Shown one piece after another: positions 48,004 through 55,332 of a DNA stretch of 64,000 bases; positions within the stretch are counted from its first letter, which is position 1, and the number at the start of each line of letters is the position of its first letter. Origin of the DNA: Saccharothrix obliqua. Lineage in GTDB: Bacteria; Actinomycetota; Actinomycetes; Mycobacteriales; Pseudonocardiaceae. The position numbers were made by a program, and so were the translations under genes. The DNA lies in assembly GCF_019375475.1 (NCBI RefSeq), contig NZ_JAHXGQ010000008.1, positions 124,001 through 188,000 on the forward strand, given 5' to 3'. The notes beneath the pieces were generated by a model, which saw only the letters and a program-made list of their open reading frames with translations, searched no databases and was not told the DNA's origin.

Positions 48004-49163
48004 ACGGGGTCGTCTCGCCGCTGGAGCTGGCCGGTGCGTTGCTCGCGGCGGAGCCGTTGTCGTCGGCGCTGCCCGGACCGGTCCGGGTGCGCTGCGCCGA
48101 TCCCGGCACGGCCGACCTGCTCGTGGAGCTGGTGTCCCGGCTCGGGCTGCCGCCGCTGACGCCCGTGCCGCACGACGACCTCGGGCCGTTCGAGCGCGTC
48201 CTCAGCGGCCACCTGGACCTGGGCGACCGGCCCGCGCCGCCGTCACCGGACCTCGCCGCGGTGGTCGCGGCGGCCCGCGCCGCGGACTTCGCCGGCTGGG
48301 CCACGCGGGTCGACGTGCCCGCGCCGGACGGCGTGGTCCTGCCGGTGTGGACGGCGGGCGACCCGGCCCGGCCCGCCGTGGTCGTCGCGTCCGCCTGCGG
48401 GATGCCCGCCCGGCTGGTCGAGGGCTGGGTGCGGCGGCTGGCGCGTGAGCACTTCGTGGTGGTGCCGGAGACCCGGGGCCTGTTCACCGCCGGCCCGGTG
48501 GGGCCCGCCGACGTGCCGGCGCAGGCCGCCGACCTGGTGACCGCCATGGACCACCTCGGCATCGGCGCGGCGCACCTGCTCGGCCTGTGCGGCGGCGCGG
48601 TGGTGGCGGTCGTCGCCGCCGACCGGGCGCCGGACCGGGTGTCGTCGCTGAGCCTGTGGCACGGCGACTTCGACCTCGGCGGCGACAGCCCCAAGACCGA
48701 CCACCAGCGCAACCTCCAGGCGCTCATGGCGATGGCGGCGGAAGGGGAGGCGCAGGCGGGCGCCGTGCACGCCGTGCTCGCGCACACCATGCTCGGCGTC
48801 GCGCCACCACGCCTCGCGCACCTCGTGGTCTACCCGTACGCGCGGCCCGACCTGCTGCACCGGTACTGCGTGCTCAACGGGCACATCATGGCCACCGACC
48901 TGCGTCCCCACCTCGGCATCCGCCACCGCGCCCTGGTGGTCACCAGCGAGGACGACGCCACCGCGCACCCCGACGGCTCACGCGTGGTGGCGCGGCGGCT
49001 GGCGGGCGCGACCCTGACCGTCCTGCCCCACGGCGACCACCTGTCGCTGTTCCGCGCCGAACCGCACGTGGTGGACCTCGCCCTGCGGTTCCTCGCGGAA
49101 CCCACGAACTCCGGCGACGTGCCGGAAGCGCAAGTCACTCAACCGAAAGGGAGTTCGTCATGA
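48000..49163 (+). CDS. Alpha/beta hydrolase with Cys nucleophile (LnmN position)
   Basis: The protein has 387 residues and a GTG start overlapping the HMGS stop. An N-terminal extension of about 95 residues is followed by an alpha/beta-hydrolase fold (GVVLPVWTAGDPARPAVVV, then a long cap). The nucleophile elbow is GLCGGA, with Cys197 where thioesterases have Ser; Asp and His candidates lie in VVTSEDDATAH and PHGDHLSLF. A Cys triad is known in dienelactone-hydrolase-like and PHA-synthase-like enzymes, where it often favours acyl transfer (family knowledge). In the leinamycin cluster the gene after lnmM is lnmN, described as a thioesterase. Function here is therefore a thioesterase- or acyltransferase-like step, undetermined. 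Its stop overlaps the start of a 31-codon peptide gene. Confidence 0.75.
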   Translation: MNGVVSPLELAGALLAAEPLSSALPGPVRVRCADPGTADLLVELVSRLGLPPLTPVPHDDLGPFERVLSGHLDLGDRPAPPSPDLAAVVAAARAADFAGWATRVDVPAPDGVVLPVWTAGDPARPAVVVASACGMPARLVEGWVRRLAREHFVVVPETRGLFTAGPVGPADVPAQAADLVTAMDHLGIGAAHLLGLCGGAVVAVVAADRAPDRVSSLSLWHGDFDLGGDSPKTDHQRNLQALMAMAAEGEAQAGAVHAVLAHTMLGVAPPRLAHLVVYPYARPDLLHRYCVLNGHIMATDLRPHLGIRHRALVVTSEDDATAHPDGSRVVARRLAGATLTVLPHGDHLSLFRAEPHVVDLALRFLAEPTNSGDVPEAQVTQPKGSSS

Positions 49164-49255
49164 ACAAGACCACCGCGAAGAAGAAGCTGGTCGTCCGCAA
49201 GCTGGAGTCCGTCAAGGCCAGCGCGTCCGTGGCGTGCGGGAACCAGCCGGTCTGA
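49160..49255 (+). CDS. 31-residue putative RiPP precursor or signal peptide
   Basis: The ATG overlaps the hydrolase stop (ATGA) and has an AAAGGGAG ribosome site, so the peptide is translated as part of the PKS operon. It begins MNKTTAKKKLVVRKLES and ends ASVACGNQPV: a basic, Lys/Arg-rich front, a LVVRKLE segment like leaders recognised by PqqD-type domains, and a short Ser/Ala/Val core with one Cys six residues from the end. The next gene encodes a PqqD-like domain fused to an M50 membrane protease, which supports a processed-peptide model. No lanthionine synthetase, YcaO or radical-SAM enzyme is in the window, so class and modification are unknown. It is too conserved in coding logic (start, ribosome site, context) to dismiss, but no homologue was checked. 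Confidence 0.6.
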   Translation: MNKTTAKKKLVVRKLESVKASASVACGNQPV

Positions 49256-49270
49256 CCCTGAGATGACGGC

Positions 49271-49302
49271 GTGCGCGGGTGGGGTTCGCCCCACCCGCGC
49301 AC
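49271..49302 (+). terminator. Perfect 14-bp hairpin with TTCG loop between peptide and protease genes
   Basis: Arms GTGCGCGGGTGGGG and CCCCACCCGCGCAC enclose a TTCG tetraloop, with no T-run after it. It sits between the peptide stop and the AGGAGG site of the protease gene. It may be a partial terminator or RNA-stabilising element that sets peptide and PKS mRNA above protease mRNA. Confidence 0.75.
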
Positions 49303-49326
49303 GTCTTCCCGTGAGGAGGTGTCCCG

Positions 49327-50577
49327 GTGTCCCGGTTCCCCATGGAGGCGGCGGTCAAGGTCCGGCCGTACTCGTCCCGGCGCGAGGACGACTTCGCCGT
49401 CATCGGCGACGACCAGCGCCAGGTCTACCTGTCCATCCCGAGCGAGGGGCTCGACCTGCTGGAGTGGCTGCGTGACGGTGCCACCCTGGCGGAGGCGGTC
49501 CGCCGCTACGAGGCCCGTCACGGCGAGAGCCCCGACGCGGAGGCGTTCCTGGAAGAGCTGGCGGAGGAGGGTTTCGTCGCGCCGCACGACGCCGAGCTGG
49601 CGCAGGCGGGCGACGGCAGGCGCAAGCGGGTGTGGAACCTCGACGGGCTGTCGCCGCAGGCCGCCCGGAGGTGGTTCTCCGCACCCGTCGCCGTCGTGGC
49701 GGGCCTGGTGGTGCTCACCGCCGCGGTGCTCGCGTTCCTCGACCCGCGGGCGATACCCGGCTCGTCCAGCCTCATGTTCCAGACCCACTTCTGGGCCTAC
49801 CTGTGGGTGGTCATCGCCATCGCCACGATCGGCGTGGTGGTGCACGAGCTGGCGCACGTCATCGCGGCCCGCGCCGCCGGTGTGTCCGCGCGCATGACCA
49901 TCGGCAACCAGATGTACGCGATCGTGGCGCAGACCGACATGACCGGCATCTGGCTGGCGCCCAAGCGCGCCCGGTACCTCGCGCTGGTGGCCGGGATGAT
50001 CGTCGACGTGGTCGGCGCGGCCCTGCTGTTCATCGTGGTGTGGCTGGACCGGGCCGGTGTGCTCACCCTGGCCGGGCCGGTGCGCACGGTGCTGGCCGGG
50101 GTGCTGTTCACCTACTTCATCCGGCTGCTGTGGCAGACGTTCGTGTTCCTGCGCACCGATCTCTACTACGTGATCGCCACCGCGTTGGACACCCGCAGCC
50201 TGATGGCCGACACGGGCGTGTACCTGCGCAACGTCGTCCGCCGCGTCCGGCGCAGGCCGTTGATCGACCAGACGGGCATCGGGCGGCGGGAGATGCGTGC
50301 CATCCGGATCTTCTCGGTGGTGTGGGTGCTGGGCCGGCTCATGTCGCTGGCCACGCTGTTCGGCCTCACCATCCCGCTGATCCTGTTCTACGGCGGCCGG
50401 GTGGTGGCGTTCTTCACCGGCGAGCCGATCAGCGGGTCGTTCACGTGGGCGGACATCCTGGCGTTCGCGTTGCTGACGTTCCTGCTGGACTTCGGCGGCA
50501 TCGTGATGTGGGTCCGCGCGCTGATCCGCTCCAGCCGGGCCCGGCGGCGCGCGCCGGACCGCGTGCTCGTGGAGTGA
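49327..50577 (+). CDS. PqqD-like (RRE) domain fused to M50 zinc membrane metalloprotease
   Basis: The protein has 416 residues; GTG start, AGGAGG 7 bp upstream. Residues about 12-90 match a PqqD-like peptide-binding domain (VYLSIPSEGLDLLEWL, then EEAVRRY-type helix and FLEELAEEGFV). A membrane segment near 118-138 and another just before the active site are followed by HELAH at 173-177, the zinc-binding HExxH of M50 site-2-type proteases. RTDLYYV downstream may hold the third ligand. Several more membrane helices complete the protein, which is 400-odd residues as usual for putative peptide zinc metalloproteases. It would bind the 31-residue peptide through the PqqD-like domain and cut it at the membrane (inference). 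The gene is convergent with the ABC transporter genes. Confidence 0.8.
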   Translation: MSRFPMEAAVKVRPYSSRREDDFAVIGDDQRQVYLSIPSEGLDLLEWLRDGATLAEAVRRYEARHGESPDAEAFLEELAEEGFVAPHDAELAQAGDGRRKRVWNLDGLSPQAARRWFSAPVAVVAGLVVLTAAVLAFLDPRAIPGSSSLMFQTHFWAYLWVVIAIATIGVVVHELAHVIAARAAGVSARMTIGNQMYAIVAQTDMTGIWLAPKRARYLALVAGMIVDVVGAALLFIVVWLDRAGVLTLAGPVRTVLAGVLFTYFIRLLWQTFVFLRTDLYYVIATALDTRSLMADTGVYLRNVVRRVRRRPLIDQTGIGRREMRAIRIFSVVWVLGRLMSLATLFGLTIPLILFYGGRVVAFFTGEPISGSFTWADILAFALLTFLLDFGGIVMWVRALIRSSRARRRAPDRVLVE

Positions 50578-50585
50578 GCGCGAAA

Positions 50586-50618
50586 CGTCCGGACCGCCGC
50601 GGGTGGGCGGTCCGGACG
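50586..50618. terminator. Bidirectional terminator, 13-bp perfect stem
   Basis: CGTCCGGACCGCC pairs with GGCGGTCCGGACG across a 7-base loop, between the convergent protease (stop 50577) and ABC permease (stop 50635) genes. Confidence 0.75.
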
Positions 50619-50634
50619 TCGTGGTCGTGCGGGC

Positions 50635-51438
50635 TTACCGGCTCACGGCCTTCCAGTATTGACGGGTGGCGAGCGGGATGAACACGGCGAGCAGGACGAC
50701 GATCCACAGCAGGGACGCGGCCACCGGGTGCTGCATCGGCCAGGCGTCCGGCCGCACCGCGTTGGCCGGCATGTTGCCGAACAGGTCCCGCAGCGCCTGC
50801 ACGACCGCCGAGATCGGGTTCCACGCGGCGACCGCCTGGAGGACACCCGGCATGGTGTCGATCGGCACGTACGCGTTGGACAGGAAGCCCAGCGGGATCG
50901 CGATGGTGAACCCGGTGCTGCTGACCACCTCGGGCACGCGCATCGCCAGGCCCACGACCGCCATCAGCCACGACAGCGCGTACGCGAAGACCAGCAGCAC
51001 GACGAAACCCAGCAGGGCGTCCAGGAACGACGTGCGCACGCGCCAGCCGATAACCAGGCCCAGGACCGCGGTCACCACGACCACCACCAGGTTGTTCACC
51101 ACGTCGCTGGACGTGCGGCCCATCAGGACCGCGGACCGCGAGATCGGCATCGACCGCAGCCGGTCCACGATGCCGGTGGTGATGTCGGACGCGATCACGG
51201 TGCCGGTGTTCACCGCGGAGAACAGGACGGCCTGCACGAAGATGCCGTCCATCAGGAACTCCCGGTAGGACACGCCGTCGAGTTCGATCGCGCCGCCGAT
51301 GACGAACCCGAACAGCAGGGTCATCATGATCGGCGCGACGGCGGCGTTCACCAGCAGCTCGGGCACTCGCAGGATCATCCGCAGGTTGCGCTTGGCCACC
51401 ACGGCGCCCTCGTGGAACGCCACGCCCAGAGTGCTCAT
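50635..51438 (-). CDS. ABC-2 type transporter permease (DrrB-like)
   Basis: The protein has 267 residues; the ATG overlaps the ATPase stop (ATGA). It has about six hydrophobic segments (for example VAPIMMTLLFGFVIGGA, VVVVVTAVLGLVIGW and VLLVFAYALSWLMAVVGLAM). It carries the conserved ABC-2 wording: DRLRSMPISRSAVLMGR, then PLGFLSNAYVPIDTMPG and a NPISAVVQALRDLFGN segment. DrrAB-type exporters give self-resistance by pumping out the product in antibiotic clusters (family knowledge). Operon order is P450, ATPase, permease. Confidence 0.88.
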   Translation of the reverse strand: MSTLGVAFHEGAVVAKRNLRMILRVPELLVNAAVAPIMMTLLFGFVIGGAIELDGVSYREFLMDGIFVQAVLFSAVNTGTVIASDITTGIVDRLRSMPISRSAVLMGRTSSDVVNNLVVVVVTAVLGLVIGWRVRTSFLDALLGFVVLLVFAYALSWLMAVVGLAMRVPEVVSSTGFTIAIPLGFLSNAYVPIDTMPGVLQAVAAWNPISAVVQALRDLFGNMPANAVRPDAWPMQHPVAASLLWIVVLLAVFIPLATRQYWKAVSR

Positions 51439-52385
51439 CCGCTGTACTCCTGGTCTTTGTCGGTGAGGGCGAGGAAAACGTCGTCCAAGGTCGGCGTGCG
51501 CACCGCCGCGTCGACCACGGGCACGCCCGCCGCGCGCAGGGCGTGCGCCCCGGCGAGCAGCGCGTCCACCCCGTCGTCCACGGGCACGCTGAAGTGGCGG
51601 CCGAGGTCGTCCACCACGACCGCGCCCGTGCCGACGCCCGCCAGCGCCGCCCGCGCCGCCGCCGCGTCGGCGCCCGGCGCGACGGTGATCTCCAGCCGCT
51701 CGCCGGCGACCTCCCGCTTCAGCTCGTGCGGCGTGCCGCGAGCCACCACGCGACCGCCGTCGACCACCACCACCTGGTCGGCCAGCCGGTCGGCCTCCTC
51801 CAGGTACTGGGTGGTGAGCAGCAGCGTCGTGCCGCCCGCGACCAGCTCGGTGATGGTGTCCCACAGCCCCATGCGGCTGCGGGTGTCCAGGCCGGTCGTC
51901 GGCTCGTCCAGGAACAGCACGGCGGGGGTGCGGATGAGCGACGCGGCGAGGTCGAGGCGGCGGCGCGTGCCGCCGGAGTAGTCCTTGACCCGCCGCCCGG
52001 CTACCTCCACCAGATCGAACCGGGCCAGCAACTCGTCGGCACGCGTGCGTGCGCGGCGGCGGCCCAGGTGCAGCAGCTCGCCCAGCATCTCCAGGTTCTC
52101 GAACCCGGTCAGGTTGCCGTCGACGGCGGTGTGCTGGCCGGACAGGCTGATCACCCGCCGCACCTCGGCGGCCCGGGTGACGACGTCCAGCCCGGCCACC
52201 TCGGCCCGGCCCGAGTCCGGTGTCATCAGCGTGGTGAGCAGGCGCACGGTGGTGCTCTTGCCCGCGCCGTTGGGGCCGAGCAGTCCGGTGATGGTGCCCT
52301 CGGGCACCACCATGTCCAGCCCGTCGAGCGCGGTCACCTCGTCGAACCTCTTGCCCAGCCCCTCGGCGACGATCGCGTCGGTCAC
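51435..52385 (-). CDS. ABC transporter ATP-binding protein (DrrA-like)
   Basis: The protein has 316 residues and a GTG start. Walker A LLGPNGAGKSTT, Q-loop SLSGQHTAVDG, signature YSGGTRRRLDLA, Walker B VLFLDEPTTGLD and switch His-position LTTQYLEEADRLAD (Q in place of His) match daunorubicin-resistance type exporters. A C-terminal regulatory domain of about 90 residues follows. The likely role is product export with the permease. Its ribosome site GGAGGGAG lies in the base of a large inverted repeat (52386-52446), so translation may depend on opening that structure. Confidence 0.9.
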   Translation of the reverse strand: MTDAIVAEGLGKRFDEVTALDGLDMVVPEGTITGLLGPNGAGKSTTVRLLTTLMTPDSGRAEVAGLDVVTRAAEVRRVISLSGQHTAVDGNLTGFENLEMLGELLHLGRRRARTRADELLARFDLVEVAGRRVKDYSGGTRRRLDLAASLIRTPAVLFLDEPTTGLDTRSRMGLWDTITELVAGGTTLLLTTQYLEEADRLADQVVVVDGGRVVARGTPHELKREVAGERLEITVAPGADAAAARAALAGVGTGAVVVDDLGRHFSVPVDDGVDALLAGAHALRAAGVPVVDAAVRTPTLDDVFLALTDKDQEYSG

Positions 52386-52446
52386 GGAACTCCCTCCCTC
52401 GGGGGTTTCGGTCGGCAGTGGCCGGCGAAACCCCCGGTGGAGTTCC
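52386..52446 (-). promoter_or_regulatory. Inverted repeat that can occlude the ATPase gene ribosome site
   Basis: The outer arms GGAACTCC (52386-52393) and GGAGTTCC (52439-52446) and inner arms GGGGGTTTCG (52401-52410) and CGAAACCCCC (52426-52435) pair perfectly. On the transcribed (-) strand the outer arm ends at the GTG start of the ATPase gene and includes part of its ribosome site. It could act as an attenuator or terminator after the P450 gene. Confidence 0.6.
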
Positions 52447-52475
52447 GTCGGCCGGATCTCCCAGCGGGAACGGCG

Positions 52476-53714
52476 TCAGTACGTGACCGGCAGGTCCACC
52501 ACGCCGCGCAGGGTGAGGCCGGGTCGCCACGCGACGTCGTCCAGGTTGCCCGCCGGGCGCAGGTCGGGCATCCGGGCGAACAGGGTGTTCAGCGCGACCT
52601 GGCCCTCCACGCGGGCCAGCGGCGCGCCCAGGCACATGTGGGCGCCGCGCCCGAACGCCAGGTGCCGGTTCGCGGTGCGCCGCAGGTCGAGCCGGTCCGG
52701 GTCGGGGAACCGCGCGGGGTCGCGGTCGGCCGCCGCCAGCACCGCGATCACCATCTCGCCGCGGCTGATCGGCGTGCCCGCGACCTCGGTGTCCTCCGCG
52801 GCGAAGCGCGGGAAGCTGATCTCGATGGAACCGTGGTAGCGCAACATCTCCTCGACCGCGGACGCCGCGATGTCCGGCTGCTCCCGCAGCAGGGCGAGCT
52901 GGTCGGGGTTGCGGAACAACGCGAGCAGCATGTTGCCGATCAGGTGCTGGGTGGTGCCCAGGCCGCCGACCACCAGCAACGCCACCATCTTCAGCAGTTC
53001 GTCGTCGGTCATCCGCTCGCCGTCGGCCTCCGCGACCGCCATGCCGGAGATCAGGTCGTCGCCGGGGTTCGCGCGCTTGGCCTGGATCAGGGCGTCGAGG
53101 TAGCGGACGAACTCCTCGATCTCGGCCATCACCTCGGCGGGGCTCATGCCCTGCGGCGCGGACTGCGCGGAGGTCGGGTCGAGCGACAGCAGCAGCTCCG
53201 ACCACAGCCGGAACCGGTCGCGGTCGGCGCTCGGGATGCCGAGCATCTCCGACATCACGGTCAGTGGCAGCGGCACCGCGAAACCCTCGACGATGTCGAA
53301 GGTCCGCTCACCGGAGGCGATCAGGTCGTCCAGCAGCCGGTCCGCGATGGACTGCACGGCGGGCCGCAACCGCTCCACGTACTGCGGTGTGAAGGCCGCC
53401 TGCACCAGCCGGCGCTGCCGGGTGTGCTCCGGCGGGTCGATGCTGCCCATGCTGCCGCCGAGCAACCGCAGCACGGCCTCGGGCAGCGACGGCATCTCCA
53501 CGCCCTCGGGCACCACCGTGGGGCTGGTCTTGAACCGGTTGTAGTCGCCGAGGACGTCGACGCACTCCTGGTAGCCGGTGATCATCCAGACGTCCTGCCC
53601 GGTGGGCATCCGCACTCTGGAGATCGGTCCCGCCGCGCGCAACCCCGCGTAGGTGCGGTACGCGGTCGCCCGGGACTGCGGTGAGACGAGGTCGAGGTGT
53701 TCGGAGGTCGTCAC
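52476..53714 (-). CDS. Cytochrome P450
   Basis: The protein has 412 residues from a GTG start with AAGGGGA upstream. Class I bacterial P450 features: N-terminal PQSRATAYRTYAGLRAAGPI, DPPEHTRQRRLVQAAFTP (C-helix), I-helix LLVVGGLGTTQHLIG with the conserved Thr, an ExxR helix in SAVEEMLRYHG, PERF-type RFPDPDRLDLRR, and the haem loop FGRGAHMCLG with the Cys ligand. It is soluble, as usual for actinomycete tailoring P450s. Leinamycin-type clusters contain P450s that oxidise the macrolactam (established), so a late hydroxylation or epoxidation is likely. Site not predictable. It heads the operon with the exporter and has operator copy 4 about 85 bp upstream. Confidence 0.9.
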   Translation of the reverse strand: MTTSEHLDLVSPQSRATAYRTYAGLRAAGPISRVRMPTGQDVWMITGYQECVDVLGDYNRFKTSPTVVPEGVEMPSLPEAVLRLLGGSMGSIDPPEHTRQRRLVQAAFTPQYVERLRPAVQSIADRLLDDLIASGERTFDIVEGFAVPLPLTVMSEMLGIPSADRDRFRLWSELLLSLDPTSAQSAPQGMSPAEVMAEIEEFVRYLDALIQAKRANPGDDLISGMAVAEADGERMTDDELLKMVALLVVGGLGTTQHLIGNMLLALFRNPDQLALLREQPDIAASAVEEMLRYHGSIEISFPRFAAEDTEVAGTPISRGEMVIAVLAAADRDPARFPDPDRLDLRRTANRHLAFGRGAHMCLGAPLARVEGQVALNTLFARMPDLRPAGNLDDVAWRPGLTLRGVVDLPVTY

Positions 53715-53799
53715 GAGGCGTCCCCTTCTGGCGTCGAGAACAACGGCGGGGGCACCCCGGCCGCGCCAAGAGCATCGCGACCCGCCCGCCCGGCCCTCT

Positions 53800-53813
53800 G
53801 CTCACCATTGAGC
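53800..53813. promoter_or_regulatory. Palindromic operator candidate, copy 4 (GCTCA-CCAT-TGAGC)
   Basis: This is the best-conserved copy, extending to CTGCTCA-CCAT-TGAGCAG (7+7 bp perfect). It sits in the 200-bp divergent gap between the P450/exporter operon (start 53714) and the aminotransferase gene (start 53915). Confidence 0.62.
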
Positions 53814-53914
53814 AGTGCCGGGCGCTGCGCAGAACTGCGCAGACGCGGCGGCGCGGGAACCGTTGGTATTGCCCGAGCCTGGAACCCGACGATCCCACCT
53901 CGGAGCGCCGACGC

Positions 53915-55282
53915 ATGGACGACAAGGACATGACCGAGACCGAACGGCTGCGGACGCTCGACCAGCAGCACGTGTGGCACCCGTACACCCCGACCGACGA
54001 CTACCTCAAGGCCGAGCCGCTGGTGATCGACCACGGCGAGGGCGTGTACCTGGTCGACTCCGACGGCAACCGCTACCTGGACGCCGGGTCGTCGCTGGGG
54101 GTGAACATCCACGGCCACCAGCGGCGCGAGCTGAACGAGGCGATCACCGCGCAGGCCGCGAAGATCGCCCACACCACGCTGTACGGCATGACCCACCCCG
54201 GCGCGGCCGAGCTGGCCGAGCGGCTGGTGCGCCTCGCCCCGGAGGGCATCGAGCGGGTGCTGTTCCTGGAAAGCGGTTCCAGCGCCGTGGAAACGGCCAT
54301 GAAGATGGCGTATTCGTACTGGGTGTTCAAGGGCGAGCCGCAGCGCAACAAGTTCGTCTCCATGACGGGTGCGTTCCACGGTGACACCGTCGGCGCGCTG
54401 TCGGTCGGCCAGATGACGATCCTGAAGAACTTCTACGAGCCGTTGCTGCGGCCCACGAGCGCGTTCGCGCAGCCCTACCAGTACCGGTGCGCGTTGTGCC
54501 GCAACAACTGCTCGCTGGCGTGCGCGGACACCCTGGAAGAGGTGCTGGAGCGCGAGGGCCACGAGGTCGCGGCCGTGCTGGTCGAGCCTCGCGTGCAGAA
54601 CGTCAGCGGCATGGTGGTGGCACGCGACGGGCACCTGGCGCGGGTCGCGGAGATCGCGCGCGAGCACGGCGTGCTGCTGATCGCCGACGAACTCGGCACC
54701 GGGTTCGGGCGCACCGGCCCGATGTTCGCGTGCGAGGCCGACGGCGTGCGCCCGGACATCCTGTGCGTGGGCAAGGGCCTCACCGGCGGCTACCTGCCGC
54801 TGGCCGCCACGATGGCGACCGGCGACGTGTTCGACGCGTTCCGCGGTGACGGCAAGATGCTGCTGTCCGGCCACACCTACTCGGGCAACCCGATGGCGGT
54901 CGCCGTCGCGCTGGCCAGCCTGGACCTGTTCGAGAAGGACGACGTGATCGCCCACGGCCGCCGGCTGGGCGCGGTGCTCGCGGAGGAGCTGGCGAAGTTC
55001 CGGGACGTCCCGCACGTCGGCGACATCCGCCAGTGCGGGATGCTCGCCGCGATCGAGTTGGTCGCGGACGAGGAGACCCGCGAGCCTTTCCCGTGGGACC
55101 TGGGCGTGGCGACCCGCATCACCCAGCGCTGCCGGGAACTCGGCATGATCATCCACTCCGCGCCGAGCGACACGATCGTGATCGTGCCGCCGCTGGCGAT
55201 GACCGAGGACCAGGTGCGTCAGATGGCGGGCATCCTGTTCCAGGCGACGTCGGAGGTCGTGGCCTCGTTGGCGAACTCCTGA
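53915..55282 (+). CDS. Class III PLP aminotransferase (BioA-like)
   Basis: The protein has 455 residues from ATG 53915 (GGAG 9 bp upstream). It begins like BioA enzymes: LDQQHVWHPYTPTDDY. It then has ESGSSAVETAMKMAYSYW, GAFHGDTVGALSVG, LIADELGTGFGRTGPMFACE with the cofactor Asp, and CVGKGLTGGYLP with the Schiff-base Lys (near residue 288). It is slightly longer than typical because of a Cys-rich insert (CALCRNNCSLACAD). BioA makes 7,8-diaminopelargonate, but no other biotin gene is nearby. The gene is monocistronic within the cluster and shares the cluster operator, so it more likely makes an amino-acid building block, perhaps the starter. That is inference; a plain biotin role remains possible. 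Confidence 0.82.
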   Translation: MDDKDMTETERLRTLDQQHVWHPYTPTDDYLKAEPLVIDHGEGVYLVDSDGNRYLDAGSSLGVNIHGHQRRELNEAITAQAAKIAHTTLYGMTHPGAAELAERLVRLAPEGIERVLFLESGSSAVETAMKMAYSYWVFKGEPQRNKFVSMTGAFHGDTVGALSVGQMTILKNFYEPLLRPTSAFAQPYQYRCALCRNNCSLACADTLEEVLEREGHEVAAVLVEPRVQNVSGMVVARDGHLARVAEIAREHGVLLIADELGTGFGRTGPMFACEADGVRPDILCVGKGLTGGYLPLAATMATGDVFDAFRGDGKMLLSGHTYSGNPMAVAVALASLDLFEKDDVIAHGRRLGAVLAEELAKFRDVPHVGDIRQCGMLAAIELVADEETREPFPWDLGVATRITQRCRELGMIIHSAPSDTIVIVPPLAMTEDQVRQMAGILFQATSEVVASLANS

Positions 55283-55291
55283 CCCGTGCCC

Positions 55292-55328
55292 GCCGAGCCC
55301 GGCCCGCCGCGCGTGGGCCGGGCTCGGC
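55292..55328. terminator. Bidirectional terminator, 14-bp perfect stem
   Basis: GCCGAGCCCGGCCC pairs with GGGCCGGGCTCGGC, between the convergent aminotransferase (stop 55282) and type II thioesterase (stop 55333) genes. Confidence 0.75.
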
Positions 55329-55332
55329 GTGT

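Noticed and set aside
49160..49255. Peptide as a lanthipeptide or thiopeptide precursor.
   Set aside because: No LanM/LanC, LanB or YcaO homologue is in the window and the core has one Cys; class left open.
53915..55282. Aminotransferase as part of a biotin operon (bioA).
   Set aside because: No bioB, bioD or bioF neighbours and it lies between cluster operons; a biotin role is only a fallback.
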